A DNA stretch of 59,149 nucleotides from a virus. Below are positions 51,478 to 59,072 of this stretch, in pieces. Position 1 is the first letter of the stretch, and every line of letters begins with the position of its first letter. The DNA lies in the IMG/VR virus record IMGVR_UViG_3300024518_001350, positions 1 to 59,149 of that record; one strand, 5' to 3'. The notes under the pieces were generated by a model. The model searched no databases. It was not told the DNA's origin and worked only from the letters and a program-made list of their open reading frames with translations. A program made the position numbers and the translations under genes.

Positions 51478-51519
51478 GAACTAGGGGATTTCCATATGGG
51501 AAACCCAAGTTCCTTTTTT
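51478..51519 (+). terminator. Rightward intrinsic terminator without an obvious gene before it
   Basis: GAACT...GGG...TTTCC (51478-51492) pairs with GGGAAA...CCC...AGTTC (51498-51512), followed by C and six T (51514-51519). A CATATG core, as in the left-end repeats, sits in the tip. All protein genes immediately upstream run leftward, so it must end an antisense or non-coding transcript, or block read-through from 50078. Confidence 0.65.
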
Positions 51520-51530
51520 GTTCTATTTTT

Positions 51531-51656
51531 TGTTCGGTGTTGCGCTGGCTTGCTTGCTGGGGTAGGCTCGCTGACGCTGGTTCCCGGCGGGGAATCGGCA
51601 GGGTACCACGCCCGGAGGGTTGGGGCAACCGGAAATTTGGGGAGGGAAAACGGCTA
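51531..51656. other. GC-rich island A before the primase-helicase gene
   Basis: About 65% G+C over 110 bases, against roughly 40% in the surroundings. Small perfect hairpins occur (TTCCC/GGGAA at 51581-51594, GGTTG/CAACC at 51618-51630). Open frames exist, but no ribosome site or recognisable protein was found. The blocks GCTGGGGT (51556), GCTCG (51566) and CGGCAGGGTACCA (51596-51608) recur in the same order in a second island at 58033-58094. This could be an origin, a structured leader RNA or imported DNA. Between here and the gene lies a weak TTGATA-like promoter (51657). Confidence 0.5.
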
Positions 51657-51718
51657 TTGATATACCATAAATGCTGTGCTAAGCTAGAAGTTTTACATTC
51701 ACATTTAGGGGAAGTTTC

Positions 51719-53512
51719 ATGATGGAGGATGGAAGTCTTTCAATCATAAGAGATTCTATTGTTCAATATGGAACTAGTAGATCTAACTGGAGGGACACTT
51801 GTCCTTATTGTTCCCATGAGAGGAAGAAGAGTAAAGAAAAAACATTATCAATAACTATCAAGGATAACATTGGGTTATTTTTTTGCCACCATTGTGAAGA
51901 GTCAGGAAGTATAGATTATATGTCAACATCAGGGATGCCAACAGTGCCATTAGAAACCCAATCAACTATACCAGATAGTATCAGTTACAGCATGAAGGTT
52001 GGTAAGAAACAGAGAGATTATTTAGACTCAAGGAAAATTAATGGAACCTCTGAAGGTAAACATATAGTTTCAGGTAAGAAATATTTCTTCGACAAAAATG
52101 GTGGTGGCTCCAGCCAAGAAGCTATTGGATTTAGATACGTTAACCTTGATGGTAGTGAGGCTGTCAAGTGGAGATGTTTAGACTTCAAAGGATTCACTCA
52201 AGATGGTGCAGCTAGATCTCTATGGGGGATAGAGAATTTTAAGTCTGGGAATATAATTATTACAGAAGGAGAGATTGATTGTCTATCCTTCAGGGAAGCA
52301 GGGTTCACTGAAGATAATGGATGGACTGTAGTATCAGTACCTAATGGGGCACCCAGTTCAGTATCAACCAATGATAACTCAAGAAAGTATTCATACCTAT
52401 GGGATGCTAAGGATGCACTAGCTAAAGCAGAAAAGATAATCATAGCGTCAGACAACGATAAGCCGGGTGACTCATTAGCTGAAGAGATAACCCGAAGGAT
52501 AGGTAGACATAAGTGTTGGAGATTAAAGTATCCAGAGGGTACTAAGGACGCCAACGAAGTACTAGTAAAGTATGGTAAAGATGTTGTTAAGGATATGCTG
52601 GACAGTGCTATACCCTGGCCGATACAGGGATTAAGATCAGTACTAGAGTACGAAGGACACGTACTTAAGTACCACAATGAAGGCCCAGTAATTGGTACAG
52701 GTACAGGAGTTAAGCCAGTAGATGAATTGTTTAACGCATGTCCCGGCTCATTCGTTGTTGTTACAGGTATACCGGGATCAGGTAAATCTACATGGTTAAG
52801 CTGGCTGCTCATTAAGCTTGGCTCAAGAGATGACCAGAAGTTTGCTGTATGGTCTGCCGAGATGCCACCTACCATGCTAGTATCAAATCTATGTGCCACG
52901 TACAAAGAGAAAGCCTTTAGAGGATCCAATGGTATGAGTCCTGAAGAGGTTAAAGAATCTATTGGATGGATAGACGATCACATTGTTATCATTGAGACTA
53001 ATGACACTGACATAGATACTATATGTGAGGGAGCAATAGCATCTATACTGAGGAAGGGTATCACTGGCTTAGTGGTTGACCCATATAACATGATCACTCG
53101 TAGTGGTGGACACAGTGAAGAGGCTAGCTTAACTAACATAAGATACATCCTAAAGAAATTAAAGTCATTGGCCCTTGAGTATAGTATCACAGTATATCTT
53201 ATAGCTCATCCAAGGAAAATGATACAAGAGGTTGGTAGAGCATGCGTTCCAACCGGTTATGATGTTAGTGGCAGTGCAGACTTTTATAATATTGCAGACA
53301 TTGGGATAACAATATCAAGAGTTGAAGATGGTCAATCTCTTATGACTAATTGGAAGAGTAGATTTCCGCACTTCGGGAAGACAGGTAGTAACATAATAGA
53401 TTTTGATCTGGCAACAGGATCATATAGTGACCCACTATCAGGGCATCAAGGTAGCTTAGGTTCTGGAAGTAGTTGGAGTGATGTTGAAGATAAGGTTGAT
53501 GAATATTTTTAG
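51719..53512 (+). CDS. Primase-helicase (T7 gp4 / Twinkle-like)
   Basis: A 597-residue protein. The N-terminal zinc finger has C28, C31, C56 and C59 (CPYC ... CHHC). The TOPRIM primase domain has IIITEGEIDCLSF (E183) and IIASDNDKPGD. The helicase has Walker A GIPGSGKST at 350-358, followed by VWSAEMP and LVVDPYNM, as in DnaB-type hexamers. It would unwind DNA and prime lagging strands. It is transcribed rightward from the GC-rich region, with a GGGGAAG ribosome site. With no DNA polymerase in view, it probably loads a host enzyme. Confidence 0.92.
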   Translation: MMEDGSLSIIRDSIVQYGTSRSNWRDTCPYCSHERKKSKEKTLSITIKDNIGLFFCHHCEESGSIDYMSTSGMPTVPLETQSTIPDSISYSMKVGKKQRDYLDSRKINGTSEGKHIVSGKKYFFDKNGGGSSQEAIGFRYVNLDGSEAVKWRCLDFKGFTQDGAARSLWGIENFKSGNIIITEGEIDCLSFREAGFTEDNGWTVVSVPNGAPSSVSTNDNSRKYSYLWDAKDALAKAEKIIIASDNDKPGDSLAEEITRRIGRHKCWRLKYPEGTKDANEVLVKYGKDVVKDMLDSAIPWPIQGLRSVLEYEGHVLKYHNEGPVIGTGTGVKPVDELFNACPGSFVVVTGIPGSGKSTWLSWLLIKLGSRDDQKFAVWSAEMPPTMLVSNLCATYKEKAFRGSNGMSPEEVKESIGWIDDHIVIIETNDTDIDTICEGAIASILRKGITGLVVDPYNMITRSGGHSEEASLTNIRYILKKLKSLALEYSITVYLIAHPRKMIQEVGRACVPTGYDVSGSADFYNIADIGITISRVEDGQSLMTNWKSRFPHFGKTGSNIIDFDLATGSYSDPLSGHQGSLGSGSSWSDVEDKVDEYF

Positions 53513-53685
53513 AGCTGCCATTTCTTATCACTCACTAGGTCTATAATAACTTTCTTAGGAACACTGAATTCCTTAGCCAACCTTTCTATACCTATACCTC
53601 CATCTCTATATCTCTTTAATATATATATGATCTCTTGTTTAGTTAGTGGTGGAATCACTAATGATTTCGGTAGGTTATCAGGCAT
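53509..53685 (-). CDS. Small helix-turn-helix protein (58 aa)
   Basis: A 58-codon frame with a homeodomain-like HTH: LTKQEIIYILKRYRDGG, then IGIERLAKEFSVPKKVIIDL and a final WQL. The layout matches the HTH protein encoded at 58224 (LAxxFxVSxxxIxxI...W), so both may be copies of a DNA-binding module typical of phage homing or regulatory proteins. The TAA overlaps the helicase TAG by 3 bases. Confidence 0.7.
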   Translation of the reverse strand: MPDNLPKSLVIPPLTKQEIIYILKRYRDGGIGIERLAKEFSVPKKVIIDLVSDKKWQL

Positions 53686-53744
53686 GAATAGATAATTATT
53701 CCTATTGCTTTATAATAAAAAATGTAGAACAAAATATTAAATAT

Positions 53745-53783
53745 AAAAGGGGGACCACCCAGTGTACAGGTGGCCCCCCTTTT
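53745..53783. terminator. Bidirectional terminator
   Basis: AAAAGGGGG-A-CCACC (53745-53759) pairs with GGTGG-C-CCCCCTTTT (53769-53783), one mismatch, around a 9-nt loop, with A/T-rich tracts on both sides. Leftward it ends the MoxR/VWA operon; rightward it could end the primase-helicase transcript. Confidence 0.85.
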
Positions 53784-53788
53784 ATTAT

Positions 53789-55129
53789 TTACGGCTCTAT
53801 TTCAACGACCCTACCAAACGGTGGGACATTGGTATATGTAGGATAAGCCACGGCGGGGTAGGAAGAGGCCCACATAACAGGATACTTAGGCTTGTCACCA
53901 TAATCTTTACTACCTAGATCGGTAAAGATTATCACCATGTCAGGTGACTTCTTCTTCTTGTTAAAATATTCAAACACTGGCCTAAACCTAGTACCACCCC
54001 ACCCACTAAACTTCTTAGGCATCTTCTCACCCTTAAGAACATTAACAATATTCTTTTTGTTTACTGTCGTGGTGAAGGGAACTATCTCTATGTTCTTAAT
54101 ATTATTTCCCTTCCTTATATCCTCCATCGCTGCAATCAGTAGATTCAAACTGTCAACATCCATGCTGGAACTAACATCCAAACCTATACCCAAATTAATT
54201 TCTTGTTTCTTTTTTGGTGAAGGATAGTATATATTATTCCTTAGTCTCTGCCTACAAAATTTCAATGGATTAGTACCGTCGCGCTTACCCTTCTTACCTA
54301 CAAACCTTGAGATATCTACCTTCCAATTTATCTTAGGTGTAGTGATCTTAGTTATATGTCTATCAGCTTCACCTGCACCCTCATATCCGCAAGCTACTGA
54401 CACTGCTCTAGTGTTATTAAGAAACTCTTTGTGAGCCTCCATCTTTTCCTTCATCTCTTCAGGCTTTAGAGCCTCACCTTTAGGCCCTGAGGCTTCAATG
54501 AATTGCCCCTGTTGAGCATTCTCCCAGTCTTTAGGGTCTTGCTCATTCGGTGGAGAATCTCCCGGTGTAGGCTTATCGCTCTTACCTTGTCCCCCATCTC
54601 CATCTCCATCTTCAGGAGGTTTTTCTTTATCCTTATTGAGTATATCATATACTGCTTCAAAGCTCATCCTTGAAAGCTTCTCATCCCATAGCCATCCCCA
54701 TTCCACTATCTGGGGATACCTATCAAGCATGATACCATTAACAGAATAATCTGCTGCTACGTTTGCAAGCTTATGCTTTCTTTTTCCTACTCTGAATGGG
54801 TGAAGCAATCCAACGTGCCAAGTTTCATGTTCAACTGTAGCCTGTGTCTCAATGAATATAGATTCCTTCAGATGTTGAGGAGCAAAGACTATAACTTCAC
54901 CATCAGTAGCAGCAGTTTTAATCTCCTTCCCTTTGTATACATCAGAAATGATATAGTCCATTGCCATTGATACGGTACCAGCGAATGGTTCCTGTTGTAT
55001 GATATTAGATCTAGCCTTTCTTATCACATCAAAGTATTCTCTATAAAGATATATCTCATTCAAAGGAAAGTCCTTTGAATAGACACACTCAAGTGTCTTA
55101 CTGCTCATTCTAGCAGAAATATCTAGCAT
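53789..55129 (-). CDS. Metallopeptidase-like plus VWA protein (DUF2201-like)
   Basis: A 446-residue protein. The N-terminal half has H101-E-T-W-H105 (HExxH) followed by GLLHPFRVG and NVAADYSVNGIML, as in DUF2201_N. A disordered acidic/proline linker spans about 165-235. The C-terminal VWA-like domain has a full MIDAS: D318-x-S320-x-S322, T380 in GWGGT, D404 in FTDLG. VWA proteins work with MoxR AAA+ partners, which is encoded two genes upstream. Target unknown; metal insertion, complex remodelling or proteolysis are possible. ATG preceded by AGGAG. Confidence 0.85.
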   Translation of the reverse strand: MLDISARMSSKTLECVYSKDFPLNEIYLYREYFDVIRKARSNIIQQEPFAGTVSMAMDYIISDVYKGKEIKTAATDGEVIVFAPQHLKESIFIETQATVEHETWHVGLLHPFRVGKRKHKLANVAADYSVNGIMLDRYPQIVEWGWLWDEKLSRMSFEAVYDILNKDKEKPPEDGDGDGGQGKSDKPTPGDSPPNEQDPKDWENAQQGQFIEASGPKGEALKPEEMKEKMEAHKEFLNNTRAVSVACGYEGAGEADRHITKITTPKINWKVDISRFVGKKGKRDGTNPLKFCRQRLRNNIYYPSPKKKQEINLGIGLDVSSSMDVDSLNLLIAAMEDIRKGNNIKNIEIVPFTTTVNKKNIVNVLKGEKMPKKFSGWGGTRFRPVFEYFNKKKKSPDMVIIFTDLGSKDYGDKPKYPVMWASSYPAVAYPTYTNVPPFGRVVEIEP

Positions 55130-55141
55130 TTATATTTTCTC

Positions 55142-56023
55142 CTATGATCTCATCATGCCTGACAAACCTGAAAGTATATGCTTAGCATCTGTTGCTATAA
55201 GCTCTCGCTTATCTTCATCCTCTCGCAATTCTGAGGGATGATACCTAGTGAGTCGAGTCACCATCTCATATCTCATAGCCTCAATCTTAGGGTTATTATT
55301 TATATTCATGTAACCAATAACCTTTGAAAGATCTTCGACGTTACTGATAAGGCTATCCCTGAACATGTTCCTTACTTTACCATCCTCCTCAATGGTATAT
55401 GACTCAAGCCTCTCAGCCACCCTACCTACAACGGTAGCAACCTTCTCATTTATTTCATCTACAATTATATCAAGATTTCTTTGAAGCTTCTGCTCCATCC
55501 TCTCTTTGAACCTACGCTCTACCTCTAGGGATCCAAAGGTTACAGAGGCACTTGGGTCTGGCGCTGTAGCTGCACCCACTATCATATAGAAATTAGACTT
55601 AAGCTCATCCCTATCAGGGTAATCCCCTCTATCATATAGAGTTCCAAGGTTAGCCTCAGCATACTTGAGTACCTCCTCATAATCACGTACAAAAGTCACC
55701 ACCTTACTACCTATGGCGGCCTCAGCCTCCATGACTAGAGGCTCTATCTCATTGAGCCACATCTCTTTGGTAGCAATGCGTTCACCTGAACCCTTACCCC
55801 AAGGGGAAGACTTATCATATATCAAACCCCTATACTTACTGATGGTTGCCACTGCATCCTTATATGATGGATGTCTTGCCCACTTCTCTTTAGTGACATT
55901 GATACACTTGATTTCAGCATTAGTTCTATCTGCAAGATCCATCTTCTCTTGCTTAATGCTCATGTTATTGCCGGGTACTTTAGATTCAACTGTAAAGACT
56001 ACATAACTATCTGGATTAAACAT
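55142..56023 (-). CDS. DUF3150-like middle protein of MoxR-VWA cassette
   Basis: A 293-residue, mostly helical, charged protein (SSPWGKGSGERIATKEMWLNEI, in part; VERRFKERMEQKLQRNLD). I associate it with DUF3150 because that family often lies between MoxR AAA+ and VWA genes, but the sequence has no unmistakable motif. It may be the adaptor linking the ATPase to the VWA protein or the client protein of both. It is 12 bases from the VWA gene and 20 from the MoxR gene, so the three are surely one operon. Confidence 0.6.
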   Translation of the reverse strand: MFNPDSYVVFTVESKVPGNNMSIKQEKMDLADRTNAEIKCINVTKEKWARHPSYKDAVATISKYRGLIYDKSSPWGKGSGERIATKEMWLNEIEPLVMEAEAAIGSKVVTFVRDYEEVLKYAEANLGTLYDRGDYPDRDELKSNFYMIVGAATAPDPSASVTFGSLEVERRFKERMEQKLQRNLDIIVDEINEKVATVVGRVAERLESYTIEEDGKVRNMFRDSLISNVEDLSKVIGYMNINNNPKIEAMRYEMVTRLTRYHPSELREDEDKRELIATDAKHILSGLSGMMRS

Positions 56024-56043
56024 TCGTTCTCCTATTATTTTGT

Positions 56044-57177
56044 TTAGTATTTGTTGGGTGTTCCGGTGTATTCAGTGATAAGCTCTGTGAAACTTGCACT
56101 GTCACGCACTTGATCAGATACCTTAGCTATAGCGTGTACTGCCATACCAATAAACTCTGAAGGCATCCTCTTAAGATACTTACATATATTCACTACCTCA
56201 TAATCTTCTACCGTTTTCCCTTCCCTGTAAAGATAACGAAGCTCTGAAGTTATATTAGCAATGACTCCAAACTGCTCACCCATACCATCGGGAAGCTTAG
56301 CACCATCAGGTGCAGAGGTTATAGATGCAAAGCTTGGTAGCTTATCAGCCAAACTGACAAAGGCTTTATACTTCTCATACTCAGCCGTACCTACTGAACC
56401 ACTACCCATATTATCAGCAACTTTGTTGTTCTTAATTAGTCTCATGTAACTGGTTGAAGGTTCTTCCATCATCAGTATCTTATGTCCAGCATTAAGCTTA
56501 TCCCACCCACGGCATGTAGGCTGAGCATCATCCATACTGCTAGCATCAAACTTGTATAGAGATTCTTTCTGCCATTCGATATAGCTAACGATGTATGGGT
56601 TGATCTCGTTAGGTATAGCGAAGTTGTTTATCCATTCCTTACTATCAGGATAGTGATTGATAGTAAGTAGTCTACCCTCAAGCATTGCCCTACTAAGATC
56701 TATAGAATTACAACCATCCTCTGATCCATTGCCTGCTGCCACGAACATGATGTTATCACCAATCTTACACCCCTCTATCACCCTGGATTGAAAGGCACTC
56801 TGTACAGCAGCATGTACATCTGGTTCAGCATTAGTTATTTCATCAAACAATAGAAGCTTAGGTTTCTTTGAATCACCTCCTGTGATTCTCTTTAGAGGGT
56901 AATGTTCCAGCATCTTAGTACCATGATTAGGAACAAACAATCCTTGAAGTTCTACAGCAGAGTATCTTGACAATATAATCTCATCATAATCCCAATCAAA
57001 CATCATAGCAATCTGTTTAATCATATCTGTTTTACCAGTAGCCGGTGGACCCTTAACGAATGGAACTATAGGTGCCATGCCATACAGTTGAGTCTTAAGG
57101 CACGCTAGTACTGTCTGTTGAGTAGTGTTAAAATCGTTGATGCTCTTACCTTCAGGAAATACTATTTTATTATTCAT
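56044..57177 (-). CDS. MoxR-type AAA+ ATPase
   Basis: A 377-residue protein from the preferred ATG at 57177, which has an AGAGGA ribosome site; an earlier ATG at 57219 gives 14 more residues. Walker A is GPPATGKT at 43-50, Walker B KLLLFDEITNA, and the MoxR-typical SRYSAVELQGLF and FVAAGNGSEDGCNS segments are present. MoxR proteins remodel or activate partners together with VWA proteins. Sometimes annotated as CobS in phages. It heads the three-gene cassette. Confidence 0.88.
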   Translation of the reverse strand: MNNKIVFPEGKSINDFNTTQQTVLACLKTQLYGMAPIVPFVKGPPATGKTDMIKQIAMMFDWDYDEIILSRYSAVELQGLFVPNHGTKMLEHYPLKRITGGDSKKPKLLLFDEITNAEPDVHAAVQSAFQSRVIEGCKIGDNIMFVAAGNGSEDGCNSIDLSRAMLEGRLLTINHYPDSKEWINNFAIPNEINPYIVSYIEWQKESLYKFDASSMDDAQPTCRGWDKLNAGHKILMMEEPSTSYMRLIKNNKVADNMGSGSVGTAEYEKYKAFVSLADKLPSFASITSAPDGAKLPDGMGEQFGVIANITSELRYLYREGKTVEDYEVVNICKYLKRMPSEFIGMAVHAIAKVSDQVRDSASFTELITEYTGTPNKY

Positions 57178-57217
57178 TTGTTCCTCTTGTTTTATTAGTT
57201 TTAATATAAGAACAATC

Positions 57218-57249
57218 AAGGGGGGAGAATATCTCTACCCTCCCCCCTT
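57218..57249 (-). terminator. Terminator-like hairpin before the MoxR gene
   Basis: AAGGGGGGAG (57218-57227) pairs perfectly with CTCCCCCCTT (57240-57249). On the leftward strand it follows the stop of the gene at 57260 and is followed by TTGATTGTTC, a broken T-run. It probably attenuates rather than stops transcription into the MoxR cassette. Confidence 0.6.
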
Positions 57250-57259
57250 ATCTTACTGC

Positions 57260-57535
57260 TTAGAACCGCTCATGGTTGTCGAGAGTGTCATTAAAGGTTG
57301 CGTAGACACAATTGCCACGAGTGACAACAGTAAAGTCAGCGCTCCACTTCTTCCTGATATTAGAAGCTGAAGTCAAGGCACTGGAAGCAGAGGAATACTG
57401 CTTAATGCGTGCAGACTTACCGGGTGAACTTCTCAGTGCATCCTGTGTCTGTGTATGCCAATGGTTCCTTGAGTCAGTCCTATCGGGGATCTCTTCCCAT
57501 ACGAATGTATTATCAGCCTTGTTTCGAGTTGTCAT
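57260..57535 (-). CDS. Hypothetical protein (91 aa)
   Basis: A soluble, basic, S/T-rich protein (SSPGKSARIKQYSSASSAL). The ATG follows AAAGGAAAC. No domain recognised. Situated at the early end of the leftward operon, so perhaps a small host-takeover protein. Confidence 0.6.
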   Translation of the reverse strand: MTTRNKADNTFVWEEIPDRTDSRNHWHTQTQDALRSSPGKSARIKQYSSASSALTSASNIRKKWSADFTVVTRGNCVYATFNDTLDNHERF

Positions 57536-57547
57536 TTTGTTTCCTTT

Positions 57548-57889
57548 TTAGTTTATGAATGAACTTTCACTTAGAGTAGAGTTTATTTCTTCTATTGTTA
57601 TTACTTCTGTTTGCTTTATATCATCTATCATTTCATAAAGCAAGTTGACCAACGCTCTTACTGATTCTTTATCTTCTCCTTCCTTGTCATATATTATAGT
57701 AGTAGAGTCTATGCTTAAATCAGGTGCATCATTGACTGCCATGATAAGGTTATCATCATATTCCTTACCTATTACCTTATAGTGTTCAACACCCATTTCT
57801 TGTTGATCACTATTGTTTTCATCTAGATAAAATACTTGTGCAACATAATACAAGTCACCATCCTTGACTACCTTATACTTCCATATCAT
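57548..57889 (-). CDS. Hypothetical acidic protein (113 aa)
   Basis: An acidic mixed alpha-beta protein (IWKYKVVKDGDLYYVAQVF; EVITIEEINSTLSE). It starts shortly after a tRNA gene and precedes the 91-residue gene by 12 bases. No family recognised. Confidence 0.6.
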   Translation of the reverse strand: MIWKYKVVKDGDLYYVAQVFYLDENNSDQQEMGVEHYKVIGKEYDDNLIMAVNDAPDLSIDSTTIIYDKEGEDKESVRALVNLLYEMIDDIKQTEVITIEEINSTLSESSFIN

Positions 57890-57914
57890 ACAACATACTC
57901 CTTAACTACTAAAG

Positions 57915-57990
57915 TGGTGGACCCTCTCAGATTTGAACTGAGAACCATCCAGTTATGAGCCGGGTGCTCTAACCATTGAGCTAAGGGTCC
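57915..57990 (-). tRNA. tRNA with CAU anticodon, probably tRNA-Ile2, CCA encoded
   Basis: The acceptor GGACCCT/AGGGTCC is perfect, the discriminator is A73, and CCA is encoded. D arm AGCTCAATGGTTAGAGC, anticodon stem with loop CTCATAA (anticodon CAU), T arm TCTCA-GTTCAAA-TCTGA. C4-G69 and C5-G68, and general likeness to the bacterial AUA-reading tRNA-Ile2 (recalled from E. coli), point to Ile2, which needs lysidine modification by host TilS, rather than elongator Met. It is not an initiator tRNA since pair 1-72 is G-C. ATA codons are very common in this genome. Confidence 0.9.
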
Positions 57991-58014
57991 GTAAGTCATT
58001 GTTTTATATAACCT

Positions 58015-58236
58015 TTAAGGTTTCTGTGATCCGCTGGGGTGGTCGCTCGACGAGCCTAGCACACTCGCCGGACGAGTGCAAACGGCGGGTACCAGTTGGA
58101 ATTGTGACCATGTAACCATACAGTTACTACATACTAGCTGTTCATCAAACTTATGTTTATGTTTATTAGTATGGCAATCACATTTGTTTACAAACTTAAT
58201 TTTACCGGGTGTACTATGTCTGCTTATCTCTTCCAT
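58015..58236 (-). CDS. Small zinc-knuckle protein (73 aa) with GC-rich tail
   Basis: Cysteines CDC and CSNC with a histidine-rich spacer (HTNKHKHKF) suggest zinc binding, followed by VTWSQFQLV. The last ~20 residues are encoded by the GC-rich island at 58033-58094 and differ in composition (SSSDHPSGSQKP), as if the island had been added to the gene end. The ATG overlaps the upstream stop by 13 bases and has an AAGGAACC ribosome site. Confidence 0.55.
   Translation of the reverse strand: MEEISRHSTPGKIKFVNKCDCHTNKHKHKFDEQLVCSNCMVTWSQFQLVPAVCTRPASVLGSSSDHPSGSQKP
58033..58094. repeat. GC-rich island B, related to island A
   Basis: GCTGGGGT (58033-58040), GCTCG (58045-58049) and CGGCGGGTACCA (58083-58094) appear in the same order as in the island at 51556-51608, with a different hairpin-containing stretch between. 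Here the central hairpins are GCTCG-A-CGAGC and CACTCG/CGAGTG (58062-58078). This looks like a duplicated structured element with covarying or replaced stems. Confidence 0.5.
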
Positions 58237-58442
58237 GCTTGGTTCCTTATGATCCTTGAGATTGCCTGTTGACTTACGTTAAAATGTTTAGCTAGGTATG
58301 CCTGAGTTACACCTCCCTTATTATATCTAGCAATTATAACCTTGACCTCTGCCTCAGTAAGTTTACTCTTACCATTACCTTCACCCCTTAGGTTAGGCTG
58401 TGGCTTTACGTCATGGCTTAGTCTGTAAATAGATTTCTTCAT
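58224..58442 (-). CDS. Helix-turn-helix protein (72 aa)
   Basis: The ATG at 58442 follows AGGAGA; a longer frame would run over the neighbouring gene. After a basic N-terminus comes a homeodomain/resolvase-like HTH: LTEAEVKVIIARYNKGG, then QAYLAKHFNVSQQAISRII and a final W. It resembles the 58-residue protein encoded at 53509. Probably a DNA-binding early regulator, or the DNA-binding half of a homing-type module. Confidence 0.7.
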   Translation of the reverse strand: MKKSIYRLSHDVKPQPNLRGEGNGKSKLTEAEVKVIIARYNKGGVTQAYLAKHFNVSQQAISRIIRNQAWKR

Positions 58443-58443
58443 G

Positions 58444-58620
58444 CTATCTCCTATGCTTTGAAGTTTTATTAGTGTAGGTTTCTTTATATAACTTGCCAAC
58501 CTTTCTTGCAAAGTTATAATCATAACAGATCGCAACAATAAACCACGTTCCGCTGGTCCCATTGCATTCCACAATGTATCCATTGAAGTCATCTATTTCT
58601 TTTTTGATTCTGGTTTTCAT
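58444..58620 (-). CDS. Hypothetical protein (58 aa)
   Basis: A small mixed protein (KEIDDFNGYIVECN; TSGTWFIVAICYDYNFARKV, in part). The ATG at 58620 just after the upstream stop is preferred; a longer frame from 58677 would overlap it by 44 bases. Ribosome site is weak, so translation may be coupled. No domain recognised. Confidence 0.5.
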   Translation of the reverse strand: MKTRIKKEIDDFNGYIVECNGTSGTWFIVAICYDYNFARKVGKLYKETYTNKTSKHRR

Positions 58621-58633
58621 AATATTACTTACA

Positions 58634-58993
58634 TTATGCTTTGAAATGTTCTTCATGTATAGTTTCGTATCCATCATGATCAGTTATATAAGATACCATT
58701 AGTATCCTTGCTGGTATTGTGATAATTTTCAGGTCAGCATGGAGTCCAGATGCTTTCTTTTCACCATAACTTTCAATGCATTCAATAAGAAACCTATGAC
58801 TCCTCATCATAACTGAACTGCAATCAGCAAAATCATCTACTGCACCAAAATGATTATAGTCCCAGTACCATCTAGCATCTGGATCACTGGTATTGGAGTT
58901 AGTCTTACAATGCATATAGTCCATGAAATTATTACTGAGGGCATAGCCTCCGTATCCCTTATTCAAAACTATCTTACATTTTCTCTCAGTCAT
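58634..58993 (-). CDS. Hypothetical protein, first leftward gene (119 aa)
   Basis: A soluble alpha-beta protein with aromatic residues (DARWYWDYNHFGAVDDFADC; in part). AGGAGAAACGAA precedes its ATG at 58993. It is the first gene after the right control region and likely an early protein. No family recognised. Confidence 0.6.
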   Translation of the reverse strand: MTERKCKIVLNKGYGGYALSNNFMDYMHCKTNSNTSDPDARWYWDYNHFGAVDDFADCSSVMMRSHRFLIECIESYGEKKASGLHADLKIITIPARILMVSYITDHDGYETIHEEHFKA

Positions 58994-59018
58994 TTCGTTT
59001 CTCCTACTCTGTAGATTA

Positions 59019-59072
59019 GTACCCTATATGACGCTATACTGGTACATATTAACTACCCCTGGGGTACTCATT
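59019..59072. promoter_or_regulatory. Divergent control region with operator-like palindrome
   Basis: Between the leftward gene at 58993 and a rightward frame at 59073 lies TACCCC-T-GGGGTA (59054-59066, 6-bp arms) and GTACC...GGTAC (near 59019-59043). Such palindromes suit a dimeric repressor. No clear sigma-70 promoter was resolved. Confidence 0.4.

Noticed and set aside
51424-51722. Two rightward frames across the GC-rich island
   Set aside because: They lack ribosome sites and credible starts, their predicted sequences are G/R/W-rich, and the stretch is better explained as structured non-coding DNA.
52198-52929. 243-codon leftward frame inside the primase-helicase gene
   Set aside because: Antisense shadow of a gene with intact TOPRIM and Walker motifs; no ribosome site.
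53789-57219. Reading MoxR/VWA genes as cobalamin (cobaltochelatase CobS/CobT) enzymes
   Set aside because: The VWA protein carries an HExxH domain and a DUF3150-like gene lies between; there is no other cobalamin gene nearby, so a remodelling cassette is more likely.
58444-58592. N-terminal extension of the HTH gene to 58592
   Set aside because: It would run across a neighbouring gene in another frame; the ATG at 58442 has a good AGGAGA site.
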